Position numbers and translations under genes: made by a program | Notes under the pieces: model-generated | The model's input: only the letters and a program-made list of their open reading frames with translations | What the model was told of the DNA's origin: nothing | Databases searched by the model: none | Shown: positions 1 through 8,715 of the stretch, piece after piece | Position numbering within the stretch: the stretch's first letter is position 1 | How the letters are laid out: each line of letters starts with the position of its first letter | NCBI RefSeq assembly: GCF_003201775.1 | Contig: NZ_QJJZ01000019.1 | Span: 26,525-90,524, forward strand | Direction of reading: 5' to 3' | DNA length: 64,000 nt | DNA from: Arenibacter sp. ARW7G5Y1 | GTDB taxonomy: Bacteria; Bacteroidota; Bacteroidia; Flavobacteriales; Flavobacteriaceae

Positions 1-570
1 CAGTTGATACCCTTGGAACGCATGGCTGAAAAATCGGCCGAAAATCTGGTAAAAGGCGTTGCCGAATCGGTCAAAATACCATTTGAAAGGGTGCTTTTTG
101 CCTTAGGGATAAGGTTTGTTGGGGAAACCGTGGCCAAGAAACTCGCAAGGGCCTATAAGAATATAGACGGGCTCATGATGGCTACCGTAGAAGAGCTAAT
201 GTCGGTCGATGAAATAGGTCAACGTATTGCAGAAAGTGTTGTGTCATTTTTCAGGAACGGGATCAATATAGAAATTATTTCCAGGTTAAGGGAGTACGGA
301 GTGCAATTTGAAGTATCTGCCGACAAACTGGAGAATCAGACCGATATCTTAAAGGGGCAGACCTTTGTTGTATCAGGGGTATTTGAGAACTTGGGCAGGG
401 ATGAACTTAAAAAATTGATCGAGGACAACGGAGGAAAGGTAGGTTCCAGTATTTCTTCAAAAACTTCTTATCTTGTGGCGGGGGACAAAATGGGCCCGAG
501 CAAAAGGACCAAGGCCGAAAGTCTGGGTGTCCCGATTATTTCAGAGGCGGATTTCTTGAATATGCTATAA
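1..570 (+). CDS. ligA: NAD-dependent DNA ligase LigA, C-terminal part (partial)
   Basis: The reading frame is open through the left edge, so only about the last 189 residues are present. The first part carries helix-hairpin-helix motifs (FALGIRFVGETVAKKLA, then EELMSVDEIGQRIAESV), and the last 75 or so residues form a BRCT domain (LKGQTFVVSGVF to the end). This order is the normal C-terminus of LigA, which seals nicks in replication and repair using NAD+. The adenylation and OB domains would lie to the left of the window. The stop is TAA and no obvious terminator follows. Confidence 0.95.
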   Translation, partial: QLIPLERMAEKSAENLVKGVAESVKIPFERVLFALGIRFVGETVAKKLARAYKNIDGLMMATVEELMSVDEIGQRIAESVVSFFRNGINIEIISRLREYGVQFEVSADKLENQTDILKGQTFVVSGVFENLGRDELKKLIEDNGGKVGSSISSKTSYLVAGDKMGPSKRTKAESLGVPIISEADFLNML

Positions 571-660
571 TTTTTTGTCCATGGCTATGGAAAATGTGTG
601 GGGTAAGAAATAAAAAAATATGGGTGTATGAAGGTAAAATATTTGAATTAAATTGTAATT

Positions 661-1995
661 ATGTATACCATACTACTTCTACTACTCTGTATTGTATTTA
701 TTATTGTGGCTTCCACCCGTTTTAAGCTTCACCCATTTTTGGCATTGCTTACCGCTAGTTTGTTATTTGGTATTTTTTCCGGACTCCCCTTGGATGAGCT
801 CATTAAAACCATAAATGATGGTTTTGGAAGTACTATCGGAGGAATAGGCATTATTATTATCGCGGGATTAATTATTGGAACCTTTCTGGAAAAATCGGGC
901 GGAGCCTATACCTTGGCCAACCTTGTCTTAAAGATTATAGGTCCCAAGCGGGTACATATGGCGATGGGGTTTATTGGTTACTTTGTATCCATACCTGTAT
1001 TTGCCGATAGCGGTTTTATTATTGTTTCCCCATTAAATAGGGCACTTACCAAAAAGGCAAAATTATCCTTGGCAGGAACAGCAGTAGCCTTGTCACTAGG
1101 TTTAATGGCTTCCCATACGATGGTGCCACCAACTCCCGGCCCTATTGCTGCCGCAGGAATCCTAGGTGCCGATTTGGGCCAGGTTATCCTCTTTGGTCTA
1201 ATGACCAGTATACCTGCTTTGTTGGTCTGTATTTTGTTTGCCAAAAAAATAGGTTCCAAAATTTTCATTGATCCAGCACCAAAACTAACGGAAGAACAGA
1301 TCAATTCCCAGTTGGAAAATGCTCCGTCAATCTTCAAATCCTTCATCCCTATTGTTGTTCCCATTATTCTTATTGTGTTGAGGTCTTTTGCCGAATACCC
1401 CACTTTGCCGTTTGGGGACGGAACCTTTAAGTATGCCATAGGGTTTGTGGGCAACCCAGTGGTGGCCTTATTGATCGGAATGGTACTGTCGTTTACCCTG
1501 CCCAAGAAATTGGACAAGGAAATGTTAAGTACCTCTGGCTGGATAGGGGAGGCACTTACGTCAGCAGCCATTATTATATTGATAACCGGTGCCGGAGGGG
1601 CTTTTGGCAAAGTACTGCAGACTTCGGATATTAGTACCTTGCTGGAGAGCAGTATTTCCAATGGCAATCTTGGAATATGGCTTCCATTTCTGATCGCTGC
1701 GGGGATAAAGACTGCCCAAGGTTCCTCTACAGTGGCCATAATTACAACAGCTTCCATTATTGCCCCATTAATGCCTGCTATGGGATTTGATACCGAGGTT
1801 TCAAAAGCTTTGGCGGTCATTGCCATTGGCGCTGGGGCATCCTTCGTCTCCCATGCCAATGACAGTTTTTTCTGGGTGGTTACCCAGCTAAGCGATATGA
1901 AAGTAAATCAAGGATACAGGACACACAGTTTGGGGACTGCCATTCTGGGCTTATCTGCGATGATCGTGTTAACCATAATCAGTTTAATAATCTAA
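661..1995 (+). CDS. GntP-family sugar-acid:H+ symporter
   Basis: A 444-residue protein that is hydrophobic throughout, with about 12 membrane segments, the usual length and architecture of the GntP (gluconate permease) family. Family-like motifs are visible: SIPVFADSGFIIVSPL (about residues 118-133) and ASHTMVPPTPGPIAAAG (about 162-178). It should import a sugar acid across the inner membrane. The next gene begins 10 bp downstream and is an FAH-family enzyme like those that dehydrate 2-keto-3-deoxy sugar acids, so the pair probably forms a short uptake and catabolism unit. The actual substrate cannot be told; a gluconokinase gene exists at 22.6 kb but is not linked. Confidence 0.88.
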   Translation: MYTILLLLLCIVFIIVASTRFKLHPFLALLTASLLFGIFSGLPLDELIKTINDGFGSTIGGIGIIIIAGLIIGTFLEKSGGAYTLANLVLKIIGPKRVHMAMGFIGYFVSIPVFADSGFIIVSPLNRALTKKAKLSLAGTAVALSLGLMASHTMVPPTPGPIAAAGILGADLGQVILFGLMTSIPALLVCILFAKKIGSKIFIDPAPKLTEEQINSQLENAPSIFKSFIPIVVPIILIVLRSFAEYPTLPFGDGTFKYAIGFVGNPVVALLIGMVLSFTLPKKLDKEMLSTSGWIGEALTSAAIIILITGAGGAFGKVLQTSDISTLLESSISNGNLGIWLPFLIAAGIKTAQGSSTVAIITTASIIAPLMPAMGFDTEVSKALAVIAIGAGASFVSHANDSFFWVVTQLSDMKVNQGYRTHSLGTAILGLSAMIVLTIISLII

Positions 1996-2005
1996 TTTTT
2001 ATAGA

Positions 2006-2839
2006 ATGAAAGTGTATAAGACCAACCAAGGAGTTTTGATTGAAAATAACCACAAATTTTATCTTACCGATAAGGAATGGGATTCCTTTATTACCGATGA
2101 TGCCATTTACGATAACACACTAAGTTTAATTTCCAAGCTTCAGCCTATAGACAATAGTGCTGCCTTGTTGAATGGAAGTTTACTGCCTCCGGTTGGTCAA
2201 CAAGAAATTTGGGCGTCCGGGGTAACCTACTACAAGAGTAGGGAGGCCCGTATTGAAGAATCCAAAGATGCTGGTGGTGGCGATTTTTACGACCGGGTTT
2301 ATAATGCGGAAAGGCCGGAATTGTTTTTTAAAAGTACGGCAAGTAGGGCAGTGGGCCACAAGCAGGATGTAAGGATCAGAAAGGATTCCAAGTGGAACGT
2401 TCCTGAACCGGAATTGACTTTGGTGATTACCCCAAACGGCAAAATAATTGGCTACACTATTGGCAACGATATGAGCTCCAGGGATATTGAAGGTGAGAAT
2501 CCATTGTACCTTCCCCAAGCCAAGAGTTATGATGGCGCTGCGGCTATAGGCCCTTGTATTTGGCTGACCAAGGAACCTATTTCTATGGATGCCAAGATTA
2601 GAATTGAAATTGTACGAAAAGGAAATACCGTGTTCGAAGGGGAGACCGAGGTGGGCCAAATGAAACGAAAACTCACCGATCTAGTTCACTATTTGTATCG
2701 TGAAATGTCCTTTCCTTTTGGAAGCCTTTTAATGACAGGGACGGGAGTGGTGCCTCCGGATTCTTTTACCTTGGACCATGGGGATGTTGTTAACATTACG
2801 GTCGATTCCATAGGGACCCTATCCAATACCGTAGCTTAA
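2006..2839 (+). CDS. FAH-family protein, 2-keto-3-deoxy-pentonate dehydratase-like
   Basis: 277 residues with a C-terminal fumarylacetoacetate hydrolase (FAH) fold. Typical metal and substrate site segments are WNVPEPELTLVI and GNDMSSRDIEGENPLYLPQA. The segments SGVTYYKSREAR and YNAERPELFFK resemble the 2-dehydro-3-deoxy-D-arabinonate dehydratase branch of the superfamily rather than true fumarylacetoacetase; a genuine FahA is encoded separately at 38740-40029. The gene follows a GntP permease by 10 bp, consistent with breakdown of an imported sugar acid. The exact substrate is inferred from resemblance and context, not shown. Confidence 0.8.
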   Translation: MKVYKTNQGVLIENNHKFYLTDKEWDSFITDDAIYDNTLSLISKLQPIDNSAALLNGSLLPPVGQQEIWASGVTYYKSREARIEESKDAGGGDFYDRVYNAERPELFFKSTASRAVGHKQDVRIRKDSKWNVPEPELTLVITPNGKIIGYTIGNDMSSRDIEGENPLYLPQAKSYDGAAAIGPCIWLTKEPISMDAKIRIEIVRKGNTVFEGETEVGQMKRKLTDLVHYLYREMSFPFGSLLMTGTGVVPPDSFTLDHGDVVNITVDSIGTLSNTVA

Positions 2840-2858
2840 TCGTATATATAAATCAAGA

Positions 2859-3167
2859 ATGATGGCCGTTCCCAACAGTATAGAAGAGTTTAATGCGACC
2901 TTGTCCCAACAAACGGCACCCTCCTCTTGGCCCGAAGCCTTACGGGCCATGTGGTTCGATGCCAAGGGGGATTGGGAGTCTTCCCATGAAATTGCACAGG
3001 ACCTGCATACTTCAGATGGCAGCTGGATCCATGCCTATTTGCACCGTAAGGAAGGGGATAAGTTCAATGCGGGATATTGGTATAGAATGGCAGGAAAAAA
3101 ATTTCCGGAGATAGAATTGGATGTTGAACAACGCCAATTGGTGGCGTTTTTTCTAGCTCAACAGTAG
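2859..3167 (+). CDS. small conserved protein of unknown function
   Basis: 102 residues, soluble, no signal peptide or membrane segment, rich in Trp and acidic residues (SSWPEALRAMWFDAKGDWESSH). It starts 19 bp after the FAH-family gene and probably shares its transcript. I recall similar short proteins in other Bacteroidota but no function. The pattern DGSWIHAYLHRKEGD followed by NAGYWYRMAGK looks like a short all-helical domain, possibly TPR-like. A strong hairpin terminator follows at 3206-3246. Confidence 0.75.
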   Translation: MMAVPNSIEEFNATLSQQTAPSSWPEALRAMWFDAKGDWESSHEIAQDLHTSDGSWIHAYLHRKEGDKFNAGYWYRMAGKKFPEIELDVEQRQLVAFFLAQQ

Positions 3168-3205
3168 TACTGTTGTTTTGGGGCAATGCCAGGTAGTTAT
3201 CACCA

Positions 3206-3246
3206 TAAAAAAAGCGGTCATGTTATACCCATGACCGCTTTTTTTT
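3206..3246. terminator. bidirectional rho-independent terminator
   Basis: An AAAAAAGCGGTCATG arm pairs with CATGACCGCTTTTTT across a short loop. A T-tract is present on both strands, and the hairpin sits between two convergent genes, the small protein ending at 3167 and the NIPSNAP gene ending at 3308. It can therefore serve both. Confidence 0.88.
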
Positions 3247-3307
3247 AAATACTTTTCATTGCCTCCTGGTTTATAGGTTGGCATGGGAAAAAGAAAAGGG
3301 TGTATGA

Positions 3308-4084
3308 TCAATAATCGGAATATTCTGTAGGATAGAAGAATCGGGTAACGTTTTTGGAAACGTTGTTTTGGTAATTGGGGTCCGATTTTAATTTGTTCCA
3401 TACAGGTGAGTCGGAAAAGGATTTCCAATGGGCATCCCTACTGGCCTGATTTTCAAAGGTGGTCATATACATGAGGTTCGGCATTGTTGCACCGGACAAA
3501 ACCTCACCATAGAATACGGCATTAAAGCCCAAACTGTCGAAAAGGCTTACTTCCCCACCTTTGTTGAACATGGCCACTTTGTTGATGTATTTGGCCTCTG
3601 TTGCCGATTCATAACTTCTTAATTCATAGATTCGGTCCTTACGGGGGCCACCAAGGGGTGAAGGCTTCATTTTAGGCATTTCTACAAAAGCTTTTAAAAT
3701 AACGGATTCAACCCTGCTATAGGGTGGGTTGTTATAAGGGGCATCCAAAAAATCCTTGGCAGTTGCCATATAAACCTTGTCCTTTTGCAGCTTGGTTCCC
3801 ATTGTATCCATATCGTCAATAGCTTTCATGGGAATCAATACTTTAATACTGCGCGGATGTAGTGAGTCGATTGTTCTTGGTTTAAATACCCCCACATTCT
3901 TGATATTGAGTTTTTTGAGGGCAGGCAATAAGGCTTTACTTAGGTAATCGTCAGTACTTTTTTCCTGTTCCTCCGTATCCAGGAGGTAGGTTTTTAGTTG
4001 GTAATATTCCCGCTGGTTGGCCTGACTATAGGTGTTTATCGTAAATAGCAATAAAAGAACTGAAATATATGCAGTTTTGTACAT
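3308..4084 (-). CDS. NIPSNAP-family secreted protein
   Basis: 258 residues with an N-terminal signal peptide (AYISVLLLLFTINTYSQA, cleaved around residue 22). Two tandem ferredoxin-like NIPSNAP domains follow: the first starts near REYYQLKTYLLDTEEQ, the second near DRIYELRSYESATEAKY and includes FGEVLSGATMPNLMYMTTF-like spacing. NIPSNAP proteins have no settled biochemical role in bacteria. The gene is alone on its transcript, more than 120 bp from the oxidoreductase cluster to its right. Confidence 0.85.
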   Translation of the reverse strand: MYKTAYISVLLLLFTINTYSQANQREYYQLKTYLLDTEEQEKSTDDYLSKALLPALKKLNIKNVGVFKPRTIDSLHPRSIKVLIPMKAIDDMDTMGTKLQKDKVYMATAKDFLDAPYNNPPYSRVESVILKAFVEMPKMKPSPLGGPRKDRIYELRSYESATEAKYINKVAMFNKGGEVSLFDSLGFNAVFYGEVLSGATMPNLMYMTTFENQASRDAHWKSFSDSPVWNKLKSDPNYQNNVSKNVTRFFYPTEYSDY

Positions 4085-4212
4085 TGGAATTGGTTTAAGA
4101 TAAATATTAGATTTTTGGTGCCTCTTAAGTTAGGGCTTTTGAATATAATGCAATAATTATTTTAAATAAACTAACAATATTGGGTAACCCCCCAAACTCT
4201 TCATGGCAAGGG

Positions 4213-6516
4213 CTAGGATCCATGTTTTTTGAGCTTAATGACCACTGATTTGGATGTAGGGGTATTGCTTTTATCGGCTGTACTGTTTAATGGTACCAGG
4301 ACATTGGCTTCGGGGAAATAGGTGGCACAGCATTTTTCAGGAATATTATAAGGCAGAACAATGAACTTTTGCGCTACCCTTTCTGTATTGTTGTGAAAAT
4401 TATAAAGGTCTACCAAATCCCTTTCCTTGAGGTGGTATCCTTCAATATCCTTGGGGTGCATCAATATAACCCTTCGTTCATTAAATATGCCCCTGTAACG
4501 ATCATTGAGTCCATAAATAGTGGTGTTATATTGATCGTGGCTCCTTATGGTCATCATTAAAAGCTCATCTTCGTCCAAAGCTATGGCCCCACTATTGGAT
4601 ATGCTAAAATTGGCCTTTCCAGTAGTGGTGTTAAAGGAATTGTCCCGTGCCCCGTTGGGTAGGTAAAAGCCGGATGGCTGCCTTACCCTTTGGTTGTAGT
4701 CCTCAAATCCAGGAATACATTCTTCAATGCTGTCCCTTATATGGTCGTAATGTTGCAGGTATTTTTCCCAATCCACTTTGGAGTTTTTTAGGGTTGCCAT
4801 GGCCATTTGACAAACAATGGCAGGTTCACTTAACATTTGGGACGATATGGGTTTAAGACTTCCCTTGGAGCTGTGAACGACCCCCATGGAGTTTTCAACA
4901 CTTATAAACTGTAATTCACCGTTCATAAGATCTTTGTCCGTTCTTCCCAAACACGGTAAAATTAATGCTTCTTTGCCGTGGATAAGATGACTGCGATTTA
5001 ATTTGGTGGAAACTTGTACCGTTAGCTTACATTTTTGCAGTGCCTCGGCCGTAAACAGGGTATCTGGGGTAGCGGATAGAAAATTACCGCCCATGGCAAA
5101 AAATACCTTGGCCTTACCGCAATGCATGGCATTAATACTGTCTACCGTATCAAATCCATGCTTGCGCGGTGGGGTAAAATGGAAAACTTTCTCCAAACGG
5201 TCCAAAAATGACTTGGGAGGCTTTTCGTAAATTCCCATGGTTCGATCTCCCTGTACATTGCTATGGCCACGAACAGGACAGGTGCCGGCTCCAGGTTTGC
5301 CAATACTTCCCTTCAGTAATAAAAGGTTTACTACCTCTTTTATGGTATTTACAGAATTCTTGTGCTGGGTTAGACCCATGGCCCAGCAAGCAATAATCTT
5401 ATTTTTGTTGCATAGTATTTTGGCCACCCTCTGCAAGGTCTGCAGTGGAATTCCGCATTCCATTATTAACTTATCTAGATCCAGTGTTCTTAGGTGAGCT
5501 AGGTAATCTTCGGAACCTTGGGTTTTTTCTTTGATAAAATCCAAGTTAAAAATAGCCCCGGGATGTTTGTCCTCCTCAATCAACATAAGTTTTGCCAAGG
5601 CCTGTAGGAGCGCCATATCCCCATTAATTTTCACCTGTAGGTACAGGTCGGTTAATTTCGACTTTATTCCCAGGGCACCTTTTATTTCCTGGGGATTGTT
5701 GAAATTTAACAATCCGGTTTCAATGATTGGATTTATAGAGATAATGGTAGCCCCATTTTCTTTGGCCTTTTTTAGGGCGCTCAGCATTCTTGGATGATTG
5801 GTGCCCGGATTTTGTCCCAGGATAAGGATAACCTCGGTCTTGTAAAAATCTTCCAGTTTTACAGAACCCTTGCCTATACCCAAGGTATCGGTTAGGGCAA
5901 CGCCACTACTTTCATGGCACATATTACTGCAGTCGGGCATATTGTTGGTGCCGTATTCCCTAACAAAAAGTTGGTACAGGAAGGCAGCCTCGTTACTTGT
6001 CCTGCCCGAAGTATAAAATATGGCCTCGTCGGGACTTTTTAGTCCATTTAGATGTCCTGCTATTTTGGAAAATGCACTTTCCCAGCTTATTTCTTGATAA
6101 TAATCGGAGCCTTCGGGCAAGTACATAGGCTGGGCCAATCTACCTTTTTTTCCAATTTCATAATCTGAAAGCGTGGAAAGTTGCGAGACACTGTTTTCTT
6201 GGAAAAAGGCGGTGTCCAGTTTTTTGGTAGTGGCCTCCTCGGCAATAGCCTTGGCACCATTCTCGCAGTATTCGGCTATGCTGCTTCTCTCATCATCGGG
6301 ATCTGGCCAGGCACAGCCGGGACAATCAATTCCGCCCTTTTGGTTGAGGTTTGCAAGCGCTTTCAATCCTCGGCCGAGTCCCATTTCTCCAAATACATGT
6401 TTGGCTGAAGAAATAACGGCAGGAATACCTGCAGCTACTTTTTTTGGAACAGTAGTTTTTATACCGGTCAATTTTGCCGGTGCCGTTGCCTTAGGTTTTT
6501 CTTGGTTTTTGGCCAT
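4213..6516 (-). CDS. YdeP/FdhF-like molybdopterin oxidoreductase alpha subunit
   Basis: 767 residues with the fold of the molybdopterin-bis-guanine-dinucleotide oxidoreductases. The N-terminus has CPGCAWPD (Cys65, Cys68) with a further Cys84, as in the YdeP branch. The cofactor region is NMCHESSGVALTDTLGIGKG, with Cys200 as the likely molybdenum ligand, followed by ILILGQNPGTNHPRML. The C-terminal MopB-binding domain is present (MTIRSHDQYNTTIYG). It has no signal peptide and should be cytoplasmic. The start codon overlaps the stop of the DUF7009 gene by one base, and fdhD lies just upstream, so the three form an operon-like set. Formate oxidation is possible but unproven; YdeP in Escherichia coli is tied to acid resistance. 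Confidence 0.88.
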   Translation of the reverse strand: MAKNQEKPKATAPAKLTGIKTTVPKKVAAGIPAVISSAKHVFGEMGLGRGLKALANLNQKGGIDCPGCAWPDPDDERSSIAEYCENGAKAIAEEATTKKLDTAFFQENSVSQLSTLSDYEIGKKGRLAQPMYLPEGSDYYQEISWESAFSKIAGHLNGLKSPDEAIFYTSGRTSNEAAFLYQLFVREYGTNNMPDCSNMCHESSGVALTDTLGIGKGSVKLEDFYKTEVILILGQNPGTNHPRMLSALKKAKENGATIISINPIIETGLLNFNNPQEIKGALGIKSKLTDLYLQVKINGDMALLQALAKLMLIEEDKHPGAIFNLDFIKEKTQGSEDYLAHLRTLDLDKLIMECGIPLQTLQRVAKILCNKNKIIACWAMGLTQHKNSVNTIKEVVNLLLLKGSIGKPGAGTCPVRGHSNVQGDRTMGIYEKPPKSFLDRLEKVFHFTPPRKHGFDTVDSINAMHCGKAKVFFAMGGNFLSATPDTLFTAEALQKCKLTVQVSTKLNRSHLIHGKEALILPCLGRTDKDLMNGELQFISVENSMGVVHSSKGSLKPISSQMLSEPAIVCQMAMATLKNSKVDWEKYLQHYDHIRDSIEECIPGFEDYNQRVRQPSGFYLPNGARDNSFNTTTGKANFSISNSGAIALDEDELLMMTIRSHDQYNTTIYGLNDRYRGIFNERRVILMHPKDIEGYHLKERDLVDLYNFHNNTERVAQKFIVLPYNIPEKCCATYFPEANVLVPLNSTADKSNTPTSKSVVIKLKKHGS

Positions 6517-6890
6517 TATTTCTTGGTTATTGCCGCGGGGTTGGGATAGTTGTCGGATTGGTCCTCCAGGCGTTCATCCAAACAAACAAAATCTTTTTCC
6601 AATAATAAATTCAGTACCTGACCGTCTTTTAAAATCATTTTGTTTTCATAACCTACCCGTTCATTGTCGGGCCATTTTAAACTGTCGTTCTTTGGTACAA
6701 ATAGGGTAATGGTGTTTTCTTGAAATTCCGCTTCAAGGTCGGTAATGTTTTCCTTGGCGGCAACTGCGTAGGTGAAATTCTTGCCGTCAAAAGCAGTCTG
6801 CTCCCTATAGTAGCCGTCTTTCTTCAACGATGCTACTTCCGAACGGGTAAGCCTATAACGAACCGAATTTCCTTGTATCCTAATTTTCAT
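6516..6890 (-). CDS. DUF7009 family protein
   Basis: 124 residues, soluble, beginning MKIRIQGNSVRYRLTRSEV. I recognise it as the short DUF7009 family that sits beside formate-dehydrogenase-like genes in Bacteroidota. It overlaps the start of the molybdopterin oxidoreductase by one base, so translation is probably coupled. The role is unknown; a partner or maturation factor for the oxidoreductase is a reasonable inference from the constant linkage. Confidence 0.75.
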   Translation of the reverse strand: MKIRIQGNSVRYRLTRSEVASLKKDGYYREQTAFDGKNFTYAVAAKENITDLEAEFQENTITLFVPKNDSLKWPDNERVGYENKMILKDGQVLNLLLEKDFVCLDERLEDQSDNYPNPAAITKK

Positions 6891-6958
6891 TCAAACAATT
6901 TTTTAACCTTAATTTTATAAAGTTAGGTATTCGATAATCAGTCTCAAAGTTTAGGTTC

Positions 6959-7792
6959 CTAAATTTTAATCCGTTTTGAGCCCGAATAGATGTTATACCT
7001 GGTTTCGCTTAAAAAGCCTATAAGCGTAATATTGTGTTCCATGGCCATTTCTATGGCCAAGCTGGACGGGGCTCCCACGGCCATAACAAAGTGTATCCCT
7101 GCCATGGCCGCTTTTTGTATCAATTCGAAGCTGGCACGACCGCTTAGAAACAATAAATACTGGTCTAAGGGCAATAGCCTTTTGCTAAGTACATTTCCAA
7201 TAATTTTGTCCAAAGCATTGTGTCTTCCAACGTCTTCCCGCATTACAATCAATTCGCCTTGAATATTAAATAGTGCTGCTGCGTGTATTCCCCCGGTATT
7301 GTTAAATACTTGCTGCTCTATCTGAAGTATGCCGGGAAAGGATTTAATGCGATTTTTTTCAATCTGAAAATCGCCCGGGGACGGTGGTAGTCTGCATATT
7401 GTTTTTATGGCTTCGATACTGGCTTTGCCACAAACTCCGCAACTACTGCTGGTGTAGAAATTTCGCTCCAGTTTGCCAAGATCTATGTCTTCGGAGTTAT
7501 GTAGGTGTACATTTATGCTGTTTTCAGTATGGACGACCTTTTTTATTTGATCGGAGTCCCGTATAATGCCCTCTGTAAACAAAAATCCAATGGCCAGGTC
7601 TTGATCATGGCCAGGGGTCCTCATAGTAATGGAGATGTTTTTGTTGGTAATGGGAAAATCCAAATTTAAAACGCTGATACTAATTTGCAATGGCTCCTCA
7701 ACAGCTATGGCGTCCGTGTGTTCTACAAGATCGTCTCCCTTTATTTTTATTATTTTCCTTGAAACTATAGATTTTCCTTTTTCCTGAATCAT
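6959..7792 (-). CDS. fdhD: formate dehydrogenase accessory sulfurtransferase FdhD
   Basis: 277 residues with the hallmark SSSCGVCGKAS motif (Cys118 and Cys121) that carries sulfur from a cysteine desulfurase to the molybdenum cofactor of formate-dehydrogenase-type enzymes. A second family motif, MREDVGRHNALDKIIGN, is also present. It lies 68 bp upstream of the DUF7009 gene on the same strand, matching its expected client, the molybdopterin oxidoreductase. Length is normal for the family. Confidence 0.95.
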   Translation of the reverse strand: MIQEKGKSIVSRKIIKIKGDDLVEHTDAIAVEEPLQISISVLNLDFPITNKNISITMRTPGHDQDLAIGFLFTEGIIRDSDQIKKVVHTENSINVHLHNSEDIDLGKLERNFYTSSSCGVCGKASIEAIKTICRLPPSPGDFQIEKNRIKSFPGILQIEQQVFNNTGGIHAAALFNIQGELIVMREDVGRHNALDKIIGNVLSKRLLPLDQYLLFLSGRASFELIQKAAMAGIHFVMAVGAPSSLAIEMAMEHNITLIGFLSETRYNIYSGSKRIKI

Positions 7793-7801
7793 ACTATGTG
7801 G

Positions 7802-8713
7802 TTATACTTTGATGGATACTCCCTCGGCACCGTTTTGTTTGCCATCGTCAAAATAGAAGTCGATTCGACCTAAATTAATACCGAAGCATCCAACCTGGTT
7901 TACCAACATTTGTTGGTTTTTTCTATTGTTTACAATGGTGGGCCTGTCCAAGAATGTATGTGTATGGCCTCCAATAATCAAATCTATGTTTTCTGTGCGT
8001 GCGGCTAATTTCAGATCATCCGGTTTTTGAGGGTTTTGATATTGATACCCTAAATGGGAAAGACAAATGATTAAGTTGCATTTTTCCTCTTCTTTTAAGG
8101 TACGGCTCATGTCTTGGGCAATTTCTATAGGGTCTAGGTATACCGTCTCTTGGTAAAGTTTTTTAGTGACAAGACCAGCGAGTTCTATGCCCAATCCAAA
8201 AACCCCAATTTTAATTCCATCTACCATATATGTTTTATAAGGCCGCACATGACTGTCCATAAGCGTATTGCCAAAGTCATAATTGGCAGATAAAAAATCG
8301 AAGGAAGCATAGGGCAGTTGGGCATACAGGCCATTGATGCCATTGTCAAAATCATGATTTCCAATGGTCGCGGCATCATATTTTAACATGCTCATCAGTT
8401 TAAATTCCAGTTCTCCCCCATAAAAATTGAAGTAGGGCGTTCCTTGAAAAATGTCCCCTGCATCGAACAATAGTGTATTTGGGTTTTCTTTTCTGATTTG
8501 ATCTACCAAAGTCGCCCTTCTTGCCAAACCGCCCATATTGGGATAGCTGGAGTGGTCGGTAGGAAAGGGATCTATATGGCTATGTACATCATTGGTGTGC
8601 AATATGGTAACGTGCTTGTTCGCCGAGTCTTGGCAGGAATTTAACGATAGTCCCCCAATACTGATAAAAGTGGCTGAAGCAGCTGTTCCGGATATGAATT
8701 TTCTACGTTCCAT
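7802..8713 (-). CDS. metallophosphoesterase, N-terminal half of a split 5'-nucleotidase
   Basis: 303 residues. An N-terminal MERRKFISGTAASATF resembles a twin-arginine signal, and SLNSC near residue 27 suggests a lipoprotein. The calcineurin-like metal-binding motifs are complete: HTNDVHSH (Asp42, His44), GDIFQG, GNHDFD and GGHTHTF. This is the catalytic domain of the UshA family and ends where that domain ends. The companion substrate-binding domain is encoded by the separate gene 2 bp upstream (8716-9480). Together they should hydrolyse nucleotides or related phosphomonoesters in the periplasm. Confidence 0.88.
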   Translation of the reverse strand: MERRKFISGTAASATFISIGGLSLNSCQDSANKHVTILHTNDVHSHIDPFPTDHSSYPNMGGLARRATLVDQIRKENPNTLLFDAGDIFQGTPYFNFYGGELEFKLMSMLKYDAATIGNHDFDNGINGLYAQLPYASFDFLSANYDFGNTLMDSHVRPYKTYMVDGIKIGVFGLGIELAGLVTKKLYQETVYLDPIEIAQDMSRTLKEEEKCNLIICLSHLGYQYQNPQKPDDLKLAARTENIDLIIGGHTHTFLDRPTIVNNRKNQQMLVNQVGCFGINLGRIDFYFDDGKQNGAEGVSIKV

Positions 8714-8715
8714 AA

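Noticed and set aside
978..1859. Long minus-strand open frame of 293 codons inside the GntP gene
   Set aside because: The plus-strand frame is a clear transporter; the antisense frame has no recognisable protein features.
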